Assembly: GCA_965262505.1 (NCBI GenBank)
Contig: CBDHFM010000030.1
Coordinates: forward strand, 3,348,001-3,412,000
Source of the DNA: JACPPO01 sp965262505
GTDB lineage: Bacteria; Acidobacteriota; Vicinamibacteria; Vicinamibacterales; UBA2999
Direction of reading: 5' to 3'
DNA length: 64,000 bases
This document shows positions 17,441 to 25,785 of this stretch, piece after piece. Both the position numbers and the translations under genes were made by a program. The notes beneath the pieces were generated by a model, which did no database searches, was not told where the DNA came from, and was given only the letters and a program-made list of their open reading frames with translations. Within the stretch, counting starts at the first letter, position 1, and each line of letters starts with the position of its first letter.

Positions 17441-18547
17441 TCACCGCCAGGGCATCAGGGACACGTGAATCACGTCTTTCGCGCCTTCGCCGCCGACCGA
17501 CTTGATGGCGTACGCCGTGTCGCTCAGGCCGAAGGTATGGGTCGTCACCAGTTCCAGCGGGAAGCGCTGCGACGCCAGCTGCTGGAGGGCGAGCTCGCAG
17601 GCCCGGTAGCTGTGCCCGCGGGCGCTCCTGAGCGTGATGAACTTCAACGTCATTTTCGCGATCGGGAAGTTCGGAAACTCGTTCATCTCGCCCTGGACGA
17701 CCATCGTGCCGCCCCTGCGCTTGAGGGCATCGATGCCCAGCAGTACCGGGAGCGTGCCGCCCCCCGCGGTGCAATCGAGCACCAGATCGACACCTTTGCC
17801 GCCGGTGATCTCCAGGATGCGCGTGAGGGCATCCTCCTGCTGCACGTCGATTACGTGGTCGGCGCCAAGCGTACGGGCGACCGCGAGCCTCGCCGCGTCT
17901 TTCGAGGTGCCGGTGACGATGATCAGGGACGCGCCGGCCTGCTTGCAGACGACCGTCTGCGACAGTCCCTGCTGGCCGGGCCCCTGGATCAGCACCGTGG
18001 AGTCGTACCCGACACCACCGTCGAAGAGCGACCATTCGACGCCGTTCGCCATGGGTGTCGCGAGACCCGCCAGCTCCGGGGAGAGTCCCCGCGGCACGTG
18101 GTGCAGCACCGCGTTCCAGGGGAGATAGACGTAGTGCGAGAAGCCGCCCCAAAGGTGCGGCGGCCGCTCCGACGACGTGTAGCCGTACCGGATGCCGTCG
18201 GGATTGTTACGCCAGTCCGTGCCCTCGCAGTGGCGGTATTGCCCGAGATGACACCATTCGCACTTCCCGCACGTCACGTAGTGCTCGAGGAACACGAGGT
18301 CGCCTTCCTTGAACCCTTTCCGCGCCGTGAACTGCCGGCCTGCCTTGGCGATGAAGCCGATGTTCTCGTGCCCCATGATCACCGGCGCGCCGCTGAGCGG
18401 CTGCTTGAACATCTTCACGTCGGTGCCGCAGATCCCGGCCACCTCCATCCGCAGCAGTGCGCCGTCCTCCGGAATATCCGGCATCGGGAACTCGCGCAGC
18501 TCGATCGTGCTCGGGCCGACCTTCACCGCGGCCACTACCTTGTCCAC
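17441..18547 (-). CDS. Zinc-containing alcohol dehydrogenase (MDR family)
   Basis: A 368-residue medium-chain dehydrogenase. Catalytic zinc: Cys in 'GICGTDVK' and His-Glu in 'MGHENIG'; structural zinc: 'CGKCEWCHLGQYRHC' near residue 100. The Rossmann segment is 'VLIQGPGQQGLSQTVV', with 'LGADHVIDV' and 'DCTAGGG'. Subfamily resembles glucitol/threonine-type dehydrogenases; the 'EHYVTCGKCEWC' block is common in catabolic gene clusters of Rhizobiales and Acidobacteria. It begins the leftward operon dehydrogenase - aldolase - PanB-like. NAD(P) preference and substrate not known. Confidence 0.85.
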   Translation of the reverse strand: MDKVVAAVKVGPSTIELREFPMPDIPEDGALLRMEVAGICGTDVKMFKQPLSGAPVIMGHENIGFIAKAGRQFTARKGFKEGDLVFLEHYVTCGKCEWCHLGQYRHCEGTDWRNNPDGIRYGYTSSERPPHLWGGFSHYVYLPWNAVLHHVPRGLSPELAGLATPMANGVEWSLFDGGVGYDSTVLIQGPGQQGLSQTVVCKQAGASLIIVTGTSKDAARLAVARTLGADHVIDVQQEDALTRILEITGGKGVDLVLDCTAGGGTLPVLLGIDALKRRGGTMVVQGEMNEFPNFPIAKMTLKFITLRSARGHSYRACELALQQLASQRFPLELVTTHTFGLSDTAYAIKSVGGEGAKDVIHVSLMPWR

Positions 18548-18791
18548 GTTGATCCTCTCTGCGATCGCCGGCCGATCCGACGTTCCCCTGCTGCACGGAG
18601 CGTTTCTTGCGCGACAGCCGCGACCGTGATTGACGCTCTTATTCTAGACGGCGGCGGGCTCGGCGTAGTACGTGCGGACGGGGATCATGCAGGGATCCGG
18701 CTCACCGACTACAATACCAGGTGGTCGAACGCTTGCCCATCGCAACACATCACCTCAGCCACGCGCTCCTGACGCCGTCCGGCTCGTCAGC

Positions 18792-18857
18792 ATGAAATTC
18801 CTACTGAAGACGCTGCTCTCGCTCGGTGTCGGGCTTGCCACCGCCGCCCTCCTGTGA
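18792..18857 (+). CDS. Possible 21-residue hydrophobic small ORF
   Basis: ATG 18792 opens a 21-residue frame (MKFLLKTLLSLGVGLATAAL plus L) that looks like a bare signal/anchor peptide, whose stop overlaps the GTG of the next gene as GTGA. It may be a translational leader, a small membrane protein, or chance. Nothing else supports it. Confidence 0.3.
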   Translation: MKFLLKTLLSLGVGLATAALL

Positions 18858-19243
18858 CCACCGGCGACAGGCGCTTCGGGTACTGGCGCGATCCCGTCTG
18901 TCTGGCTGCCGTCGCGGCCTACGCCGCGCATCGCTGGCTGGTACCGGCCGCCCTGCAGGCGCCCTGGTGGAGTGGCCACTTCACGGACTTCCTGCTGATT
19001 CCCGCGGGATTGCCGTTGCGGCTGTGGCTGGAGCGCCGGATCGGCTGGCGGCGCGACGATCGCATGCCGGAGTGGCGTGAGATCGCCTTCGTGCTGGTCA
19101 CGTGGACGGTTGCGGCCGAGCTCGTCGCCCCCAGGATATTTCAACAGGCTACTGGTGATGGGTTGGACGTCGTGGCGTACGTGGGTGGGGCGGCGGTTGC
19201 GGGCCTCTCATGGCAGCGGATCACGCGATCCCGACCCGCCTGA
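18854..19243 (+). CDS. Small membrane protein, unknown function
   Basis: A 129-residue protein with about three hydrophobic segments ('LAAVAAYAAHRWLVPAAL', 'FLLIPAGLPLRLWL', 'IAFVLVTWTVAAELV'). Its pattern (PWWSGHFTDFLLIP...WLERRIG) resembles small VanZ-like or 'membrane hypothetical' proteins seen in many soil bacteria, but I do not name the family. GTG start overlaps the 21-residue frame before it. It is followed by a 190-bp gap before the pyrophosphatase. Confidence 0.55.
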   Translation: MTTGDRRFGYWRDPVCLAAVAAYAAHRWLVPAALQAPWWSGHFTDFLLIPAGLPLRLWLERRIGWRRDDRMPEWREIAFVLVTWTVAAELVAPRIFQQATGDGLDVVAYVGGAAVAGLSWQRITRSRPA

Positions 19244-19252
19244 AGACGACGT

Positions 19253-19281
19253 TTGCGTTGATCTCGGGGGGCCGCTAGAAT
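19253..19281 (+). promoter_or_regulatory. Candidate sigma-70-type promoter for the pyrophosphatase gene
   Basis: TTGCGT and TAGAAT separated by 17 bases lie about 150 bases upstream of the hppA start, in the only sizeable gap before it. Match by eye only; no start site data. Confidence 0.3.
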
Positions 19282-19432
19282 TCCCTATTGTCCCCGACGC
19301 GTGAGACTCGTCATCGGTTTCCTGGCCAATGAGTTCTTAGTGGATCGCGGGAGCGAAGTTGAGTCGCTCATGACGGGGTACGTGCGGGTCTTGAGGTAAT
19401 CACGCTTCGGCGTCTAAGGGCAGAATCACTAT

Positions 19433-21514
19433 ATGGATACGTCGCTCATCACCTATCTCGTTCCGGTCGCGGGGCTGCTGGCCCTGGGTTACGCGTTTCT
19501 CAGTGCTCGCTGGGTCGCACGGCAGGATGCCGGCAACGAGCGCATGGCAGAGATTGCCGCGGCCATCTCCGAGGGCGCCCGTGCCTTTCTGAACCGGGAA
19601 TACCGGGTGCTGGCGATCTTCGTCGCCGCCGTGGCTGCGCTGCTGGTCGCGGTGAACCTGACCAACTCGCAGTCTTCGCCGCTTGTCGCCGTGTCGTTCG
19701 TGACCGGCGCGCTCTGTTCGGCTTTGGCTGGGTTCATCGGGATGACCGTGGCCACCAAGGCCAACGTGCGCACGACGCAGGGAGCCCGCACGGGACTGGC
19801 GTCGGCACTTGCCGTGGCCTTCTCAGGCGGCCTCGTCATGGGTCTGAGCGTCGTGGGCCTGGGGGTGCTGGGTCTCAGCGTGCTCTTCATCGTCTACAGC
19901 AACCTGGGATGGGACACGATTCGCGTCGTCAACGTGATTTCGGGCTTTTCGCTGGGGGCCTCGTCGATTGCCCTGTTCGCGCGCGTGGGAGGCGGTATTT
20001 ACACCAAGGCGGCCGACGTGGGAGCGGACCTCGCGGGCAAGGTCTACGAGGGCATTCCCGAGGACGATCCGCGCAACCCGGCCACGATCGCCGACAACGT
20101 GGGTGACAACGTCGGCGACGTCGCCGGCATGGGAGCCGACCTGTTCGAGAGCTTCGTCGGGTCGATCATCGGCACGATGGTGCTGGGCGCCGCGTTCATC
20201 GCGACGTTCGAAGGGATGGGTGGCGCGGAGCCGCTGGCCGCGGTGCTGCTGCCACTGGTGGTCGCCGGCGTCGGGATCGTGGTGTCGATTGCCGGGTCCT
20301 TCTTCGTGCGGGTCCGGGAGGGAGGCAACCCGCAGGCCGCGCTCAACGCGGGCGAGTTCGGTGCCTCCGGCATCATGGCCGTGCTGGCCTTCTTCATCAT
20401 TCGGTGGATGCTGCCGTCCGAGTGGACCGTCGCCGGCACGACCTATACGTCGATGGGCGTCTACTATGCCGTGCTCATCGGCCTGACGGCTGGCGTCATG
20501 ATCGGTCTGATCACCGAGTACTTCACGTCGATCGACCATGCACCCGTGCTCGGCATTGCTCGGCAGAGCGTGACCGGGTCGGCGACCTGTATCATCGCGG
20601 GCCTGGGTGTCGGCATGTACTCGACGGGGATTCCCGCCTTTATCCTCGCCCTGGCCATTATCGGGGCGTCCTCCACGGCTGGCCTCTACGGCATCGCGAT
20701 CGCGGCCCTCGGCATGCTTTCGGTCACCGGCATTCAGCTTGCGGTCGACGCCTACGGCCCGATTTCGGACAACGCCGGCGGCATCGCCGAGATGGCGCAG
20801 CTTCCGCCAGAGGTCCGCGAGCGAACGGACAAGCTCGACGCCGTCGGCAACACGACCGCCGCGATCGGCAAAGGCTTCGCCATCGGCTCGGCCGCGCTGA
20901 CCGCGCTCGCTCTCTTCGCGGCGTTCATGCTGCAGGCCGATGTGGACAACATCGACGTCGCGAACCCCGTGATCCTGGCAGGCTTGTTGCTGGGCGCGAT
21001 GCTGCCGTACGTGTTCAGCGCGATGGCGATAAACGCCGTGGGCCGCGCGGCCGGCCGGATGATCGAGGAAGTGGGCCGTCAGTTCCGTGAAATCAAGGGC
21101 CTTCGGGAGGGCACGGCCAAGGCGGATTACGCCAAGTGCGTCGATATTTCTACGCAGGCAGCTATCCGCGAGATGGTCCTGCCGGGCATTGTCGCGATTT
21201 CCGCGCCGGTTATCGTGGGTCTGATCGACAAGAATATGCTCGGCGGGATGCTCGTTGGCGTGACCGTGTCCGGCGTGTTGCTCGCCATCTTCCAGTCCAA
21301 CGCGGGCGGTGCGTGGGACAACGCGAAAAAGCTCATCGAGGGTGGCATCGAGTTCGATGGCGTGCGCTATGCCAAGGGCAGCGATGCGCACAAGGCCGGT
21401 GTCGTCGGCGACACCGTGGGCGATCCTCTCAAGGACACGAGCGGGCCGAGCCTCAACATCCTGATCAAGCTCATCGCCGTCGTCGCCCTCGTGCTGGCGC
21501 CGCTGATTCGGTAG
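19433..21514 (+). CDS. hppA: Membrane-bound ion-translocating pyrophosphatase
   Basis: A 693-residue, about 16-span integral membrane enzyme that couples PPi hydrolysis to H+ (or Na+) export. The substrate-binding loop 'DVGADLAGKVYEGIPEDDPR' and 'DNVGDNVGDVAGMGADLFES' (about residues 190-245) carry the Asp/Lys cluster that holds Mg-PPi; the late 'DTVGDPLKDTSGPSLNILIK' is the third acidic motif. At residue 476 the sequence is GNTTAA with Ala, the state of K+-dependent enzymes (K+-independent ones have Lys). Whether it pumps H+ or Na+ cannot be decided from what I checked. Length is normal. Monocistronic, with its own upstream gap. Confidence 0.95.
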   Translation: MDTSLITYLVPVAGLLALGYAFLSARWVARQDAGNERMAEIAAAISEGARAFLNREYRVLAIFVAAVAALLVAVNLTNSQSSPLVAVSFVTGALCSALAGFIGMTVATKANVRTTQGARTGLASALAVAFSGGLVMGLSVVGLGVLGLSVLFIVYSNLGWDTIRVVNVISGFSLGASSIALFARVGGGIYTKAADVGADLAGKVYEGIPEDDPRNPATIADNVGDNVGDVAGMGADLFESFVGSIIGTMVLGAAFIATFEGMGGAEPLAAVLLPLVVAGVGIVVSIAGSFFVRVREGGNPQAALNAGEFGASGIMAVLAFFIIRWMLPSEWTVAGTTYTSMGVYYAVLIGLTAGVMIGLITEYFTSIDHAPVLGIARQSVTGSATCIIAGLGVGMYSTGIPAFILALAIIGASSTAGLYGIAIAALGMLSVTGIQLAVDAYGPISDNAGGIAEMAQLPPEVRERTDKLDAVGNTTAAIGKGFAIGSAALTALALFAAFMLQADVDNIDVANPVILAGLLLGAMLPYVFSAMAINAVGRAAGRMIEEVGRQFREIKGLREGTAKADYAKCVDISTQAAIREMVLPGIVAISAPVIVGLIDKNMLGGMLVGVTVSGVLLAIFQSNAGGAWDNAKKLIEGGIEFDGVRYAKGSDAHKAGVVGDTVGDPLKDTSGPSLNILIKLIAVVALVLAPLIR

Positions 21515-21569
21515 GGGAACGATACCTCGAGTCGAAATAGGGCCGAGCAGCCAACAGCGCGAGCGAGGA

Positions 21570-21590
21570 TGGCTGGGAGGCAGGGATTCG
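21570..21590 (-). repeat. Duplicate of the 3' end of the neighbouring tRNA-Gln
   Basis: These 21 bases are identical to 21672-21692, the CCA, acceptor and T-arm part of tRNA-Gln, 102 bases away. The rest of a tRNA is absent. A partial tRNA 3' end beside the intact gene is what is left by site-specific integration and loss of an element, or by local duplication. Confidence 0.7.
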
Positions 21591-21671
21591 TGCCCGCTCC
21601 CGGCGAGCCGAAGGCGAGTCCGGGGCGTGCCTGAAGACGCGCCGAGTGCCGGGGCCGAACGAGTGAGGGAC

Positions 21672-21745
21672 TGGCTGGGAGGCAGGGATTCGAACCCCGA
21701 TAACGGCGTCCAGAGCGCCGTGTCCTACCGTTGAACGACCTCCCA
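21672..21745 (-). tRNA. tRNA-Gln (CUG)
   Basis: The complement folds as a complete tRNA: acceptor TGGGAGG / CCTCCCA, anticodon stem CGGCG / CGCCG around loop CTCTGGA (anticodon CUG), T-arm with GGTTCGAATCC, and an encoded GCCA 3' end. It lies 70 bases downstream of gltX on the same strand. Confidence 0.93.
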
Positions 21746-21816
21746 GTACTAGAACGCGAAGAGAACGAGGGCAGGAACTTCTGATTGTATAGAGAAGAAG
21801 CAGCCCGGCGCAAACG

Positions 21817-23298
21817 TTAGGTACGGCCGGCGAGAAAGGCGACGAGCCGCTCCAGCCGCTCCACCGAGCGCGCACGGCCGAGCAGGACGAGCACCTCGAA
21901 GAGGCCCGGACTGGTCGTGCGACCGGTGACCGCTACGCGCGTGGCGTGGATCAGCATCCCAGCCTTGATGCCTCGCTCAGTGGCGGTTCCACGCACCGCC
22001 GCTTCCACCTGCGCCTCATCGAACGGAGCGAGCGTGCGGAGGGTCGCCGCCAGCGCGGCGACGTGATCGCCCAGACCTGCCGCTGACAGATGCTTGTCCA
22101 CGGCTTCGGCCTCGTACTCGATCGTCTTACTGAGGAACGGGCGCGCCAGGTCTACGAAATCGGTCAGACGCTTCGCGCGAGGGCGCAGTAGAACCACCAG
22201 CCGATGGAGCCAGGGATCGCCGGGGCGGGGGCTCTCCTGAAGCTCCGCCGTGGCATCCAGCGGCAGGCCCGCGTCGATGAGCAGGGGCTCTACCGCCGCC
22301 GCCAGTTCCGCGATGGGCAGGCGCGCGATGTATTGCCCGTTCATCCAATCCAGCTTCTCGGTGTTGAACACGGCGTTGCCGCCGCTGATCGCCTCGAGCG
22401 AGAAGGTCTCGACGATCTCGGTCAGCGACATCAGCTCACGATCGTCTCCCGGCGACCAGCCCAGCAGCGCCAGGAAGTTCACGACGGCGCCGGGCAGATA
22501 GCCCTGCTGTTGGTACTCGTTCACCGACGTCGCGCCAGACCGCTTGCTCAGGCGCTTCTTGTCGGCCCCCAGGATCAACGGGACGTGCGCGAAGACCGGC
22601 GACGTGGCGCCAAAGGCCTCGAACAGCAGAATGTGCTTCGGCGTGTTTGAGATGTGATCGTCCCCGCGGATGACGTGAGTGATCCCCATGTCCAGGTCGT
22701 CGACGACGACAGAGAGGTGGTACGTGGGGTGCTGGTCGGAGCGAAGCACCACGAAGTCCTCGATGTTGCGCGGATCGAACTCGATGCGCCCGCGCACGAC
22801 GTCGTCGAACGCCGTGTGGGCGGGCGGCACGTTGAACCGAGTCGCGCGCGGCGCCCCCGCGCGCTCAAGTTCCGCAACGCGTTCGGGCGGCAGCGCCAGG
22901 CAGGTTCTGTCGTACTGCCATGCTTCGCCGCGCCGCGCGGCCGCGTCGCGCTCGTCGCGCAGCCGTTCGGGAGAGCAGTAGCAGTAGTAGGCGCGGCGGT
23001 CGGCAACAAGGCGCGCGGCGGCCTGGCGGTAGCGGTCGAGGCGCGCCGACTGGAAATAGGGGTCGTGCGGCCCCCCCGCCTCGGGCCCTTCATCCCAGTC
23101 GAGGCCGAGCCACCGCAGGCCGTCGAGGATGCCGGTGACCATCTCAGCCGACGAGCGTTCGACGTCGGTGTCCTCGATCCGCAAGACGAACGTGCCGCCG
23201 TGGCGGCGCGCATAGAGCCAGTTGAAGAGCGCCGTGCGGGCGCCGCCGACGTGCAGATATCCGGTCGGGGAGGGGGCGAAACGGACGCGCGGACCCAC
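21817..23298 (-). CDS. gltX: Glutamyl-tRNA synthetase
   Basis: A 493-residue class I synthetase that charges tRNA-Glu. HIGH-type motif YLHVGG (residues 14-19) after 'RFAPSPTG', KMSKS-type motif KRLSKR (248-253), and the Glu-specific 'EDTD' (42-45). The C-terminal half is the helical anticodon-binding domain. GTG 23298 is the start: it is the first start codon before the conserved RFAPSPTG block. With tRNA-Gln just downstream and no glnS seen, it may be non-discriminating and mischarge tRNA-Gln for amidation by GatCAB; that is inference, to be tested on the whole genome. Confidence 0.93.
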   Translation of the reverse strand: MGPRVRFAPSPTGYLHVGGARTALFNWLYARRHGGTFVLRIEDTDVERSSAEMVTGILDGLRWLGLDWDEGPEAGGPHDPYFQSARLDRYRQAAARLVADRRAYYCYCSPERLRDERDAAARRGEAWQYDRTCLALPPERVAELERAGAPRATRFNVPPAHTAFDDVVRGRIEFDPRNIEDFVVLRSDQHPTYHLSVVVDDLDMGITHVIRGDDHISNTPKHILLFEAFGATSPVFAHVPLILGADKKRLSKRSGATSVNEYQQQGYLPGAVVNFLALLGWSPGDDRELMSLTEIVETFSLEAISGGNAVFNTEKLDWMNGQYIARLPIAELAAAVEPLLIDAGLPLDATAELQESPRPGDPWLHRLVVLLRPRAKRLTDFVDLARPFLSKTIEYEAEAVDKHLSAAGLGDHVAALAATLRTLAPFDEAQVEAAVRGTATERGIKAGMLIHATRVAVTGRTTSPGLFEVLVLLGRARSVERLERLVAFLAGRT

Positions 23299-23481
23299 CG
23301 CGGCATTATTCCACGGAGATTCCAGCCCTGTTCAGGCTATGCGCCTCGTCCCCGCGACCAGCTGAGGGCCGGCACCGCTCCGCGTGTCGTCAATGTGGGA
23401 AAGAGTGGTGCACACCACTCGCCAACTCACGCGGGATGTAGTTCAATGGGCCGGGGTCAGCCAGCTGGCGACGGGGCGACG

Positions 23482-24816
23482 ATGACTGATTTGCAGATTG
23501 AGACGCACGACTGGTATCGACGAAGTCGCGCACGCTCGCGCGAGCTGTTCGACCTCCTCACCGATGAGGCGTACTACAGCCAGCCGATTGCGCTCCGCCA
23601 TCCGATCGTCTTCTACGAGGGGCACCTGCCGGGCTTCAGCTTCAACGCTCTCATCAAGAATGCGCTCGGCCGCCCGAGCATCGACCCACGGCTCGAGCAA
23701 CTCTTCGCCCGCGGCATCGACCCGCACGAATCGTCTACCGGGCGTGGGTCGGCGGCGAGCGCCGAGTCGATGTGGCCGTCCCGCGTCACGGTCCAGGCGT
23801 TTGCGGCCGACGCGGATCGGCAGATCGAGGACGCGCTGCTCAATGGCGAGCTCGATCGTCCCGGGCATCCGCTGCTCGACCGCGCGGAAGCAGCCTTCTG
23901 CATCATCGAGCACGAGGCAACGCACCACGAGACGCTCATGTACATGTGGCATCGCCTGCCGTTCGAACTGAAACGGAGGCCGCCGGGCTACCATCCGCAC
24001 ACTGAAGGGACGTCGCCGCGCATCGAATGGATCAACGTCCCTCCCGGACGCGCCACCCTGGGTGTCGATCGCGCCGCCGTTCGGTTCGGATGGGACAATG
24101 AGTTCCCGGCCCGTGCCGAGGACGTGGCCCCGTTCGCCATCGAGCGCCACGACGTCACGAACAGTCGATTTCTGGAATTCGTCGAGGCCGGTGGCTACCG
24201 CGATGAGCGTTGGTGGACGCCGGCAGACTGGCAGTGGGTGCGGCAAGAAGGCATTTCGCATCCGCTCTTCTGGGAGCGGGAAGGCGACGCCTGGCGGTGG
24301 CGCGGCATGTTCGAGTTGTTGCCGCTGCCGCTCTCGTGGCCGGTCTACGTCAGCCAGGCGGAAGCGGCGGCGTTCGCGCGGTGGAGCGGCGCGCGGCTGC
24401 CGACCGAGGCCGAGTTTCAGCGCGCGGCGTACGGGTCGCCGGACGGCGAGCGCCAGTATCCCTGGGGATCCGGTGACCCGTCACCGGAGCGCGGCGTCTT
24501 CGATTTCTCGAGTTGGGACCCGTGGCCCGCGGGCAGCCATCCAGCGGGCGCGAGTGCCTGGGGCGTTGAGGATCTCGTCGGCAATGGCTGGGAGTGGACG
24601 AGCACGCCCTTCGGCCCGTTTCCGGGATTTCGCGCGATGGAGTCGTATCCTCAATACTCGGCCGACTTCTTCGACAGCCAGCATGTCGTGATGAAAGGCG
24701 CGTCTCCGGCGACGGCCCGCGAGCTCTTGCGCCCGACATTCCGAAACTGGTTTCGCGCGCGTTACCCATATGTCTATGCGACCTTCCGCTGTGCAAAAGA
24801 CGGCGCCGGCCGCTAG
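23482..24816 (+). CDS. egtB: Ergothioneine sulfoxide synthase EgtB
   Basis: A 444-residue iron enzyme that forms the C-S bond of ergothioneine from trimethylhistidine (hercynine), O2 and a thiol. The DinB-like N-terminal domain has the iron-binding triad: His48 in 'YEGHLPGF', His144 and His148 in HEATHHE. The C-terminal half is the FGE/sulfatase-modifying fold ('ERHDVTNSRFLEFV', 'GARLPTEAEFQRAAYG', 'VGNGWEWTSTPFGPFPGF', 'HVVMKGAS'). The frame is open for 800 bases upstream but that is antisense of gltX. With egtD overlapping and no egtA or egtC nearby, it may belong to the type that uses cysteine directly, as described for Chloracidobacterium. Confidence 0.9.
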   Translation: MTDLQIETHDWYRRSRARSRELFDLLTDEAYYSQPIALRHPIVFYEGHLPGFSFNALIKNALGRPSIDPRLEQLFARGIDPHESSTGRGSAASAESMWPSRVTVQAFAADADRQIEDALLNGELDRPGHPLLDRAEAAFCIIEHEATHHETLMYMWHRLPFELKRRPPGYHPHTEGTSPRIEWINVPPGRATLGVDRAAVRFGWDNEFPARAEDVAPFAIERHDVTNSRFLEFVEAGGYRDERWWTPADWQWVRQEGISHPLFWEREGDAWRWRGMFELLPLPLSWPVYVSQAEAAAFARWSGARLPTEAEFQRAAYGSPDGERQYPWGSGDPSPERGVFDFSSWDPWPAGSHPAGASAWGVEDLVGNGWEWTSTPFGPFPGFRAMESYPQYSADFFDSQHVVMKGASPATARELLRPTFRNWFRARYPYVYATFRCAKDGAGR

Positions 24817-25738
24817 CCGGTTCGCCGAGGACGTCGCGTACTACCTGTCGCAGGCGCCGCGTCAGCTGCCGTCCAAGCATTTGTACGGCGAGCTTGGATC
24901 GGCCCTCTTCGAGGCGATCTGCCACCTGCCGTGGTACGAGATCACCAGGGCCGAGCAGCGTCTGCTCGAGCATCGGGCGCGCGACATTTTCTCCCACGTC
25001 GATCCGCTCTCGACCCTCGTCGAGCTCGGGCCGGGAAGCGGCCTCAAGCTCGCCACGCTTCTGTCGGCCCGGCCCGCCCGACCGATGACCGCGCACCTTG
25101 TGGACGTGTCGGGCCCCGCGCTCGACGCGGCCAGCCGGGTCCTCGCCAGTTACGCCGACCTTGTCGTCGTGCCTCACGAGGCGCCGTACGAGGCCGGACT
25201 GGCCGCGGTCGCCCACGGCGAGCGCGCGGCCGGCCGGATACTGACGCTCTTTCTCGGATCGAGCATCGGCAACTTCGACCCACCGGGCGCCGACGCCTTT
25301 CTGCGGGGCATCCATGGCGCCATGTCCGGGGGCGACTCCCTGCTCCTCGGCGCGGATCTCGTGAAGCCAGAGGCCGAACTGCTCCTCGCCTACGACGATC
25401 CGCTCGGTGTGACGGCCGCCTTCAACATGAATCTGCTCGTGCGTGCGAACCGCGAGCTCGACGCGGATTTCGACCTGCGGGGTTTCGCTCACCGCGCGGT
25501 CTGGAACGCTGACGCCTCGCGCGTTGAGATGCACCTGGTCAGCGCGCGGCGACAGCGCGTGCGCGTGCCGGTCGCGGATCTCGACATTACTTTCGAGGCC
25601 GGTGAAACGATCTGGACCGAAAGCTCCTACAAGTACCGCGCCGACCACATCGTCGCCATGGTGGAGCGGGCGGGTTTCCTCACCATCAATCAGTGGTCGG
25701 AAGGTGGCTTCGCGCTGACGCTCGCCGAAGTGCGGTAG
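24770..25738 (+). CDS. egtD: L-histidine N(alpha)-methyltransferase EgtD
   Basis: A 322-residue SAM-dependent enzyme that trimethylates histidine to hercynine, the substrate of EgtB. Motifs: 'LPSKHLYGELGSALFEAIC' at the start, SAM loop 'LVELGPGSGLK', 'LFLGSSIGNFDP', and the C-terminal 'WTESSYKYRADHI', which is the family's end signature. Its ATG lies 47 bases inside egtB, so the two are translationally coupled; a second ATG six bases on is possible. Length normal for EgtD. Confidence 0.92.
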   Translation: MSMRPSAVQKTAPAASRFAEDVAYYLSQAPRQLPSKHLYGELGSALFEAICHLPWYEITRAEQRLLEHRARDIFSHVDPLSTLVELGPGSGLKLATLLSARPARPMTAHLVDVSGPALDAASRVLASYADLVVVPHEAPYEAGLAAVAHGERAAGRILTLFLGSSIGNFDPPGADAFLRGIHGAMSGGDSLLLGADLVKPEAELLLAYDDPLGVTAAFNMNLLVRANRELDADFDLRGFAHRAVWNADASRVEMHLVSARRQRVRVPVADLDITFEAGETIWTESSYKYRADHIVAMVERAGFLTINQWSEGGFALTLAEVR

Positions 25739-25785
25739 CAGGTCTGACGCCATTCACGCACCATTCTTTACGAGGGAGAGCAAGC

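Noticed and set aside
17318..18772. 484-codon plus-strand frame
   Set aside because: Opposite the zinc dehydrogenase, with its structural-zinc cysteines readable only on the other strand.
19823..21391. 522-codon minus-strand frame
   Set aside because: Opposite the pyrophosphatase gene; Arg/His/Gly-rich and without homology to anything I know.
22654..23481. Upstream extension of the EgtB frame
   Set aside because: Antisense of gltX; EgtB homology starts at the ATG at 23482 and its length is then normal.
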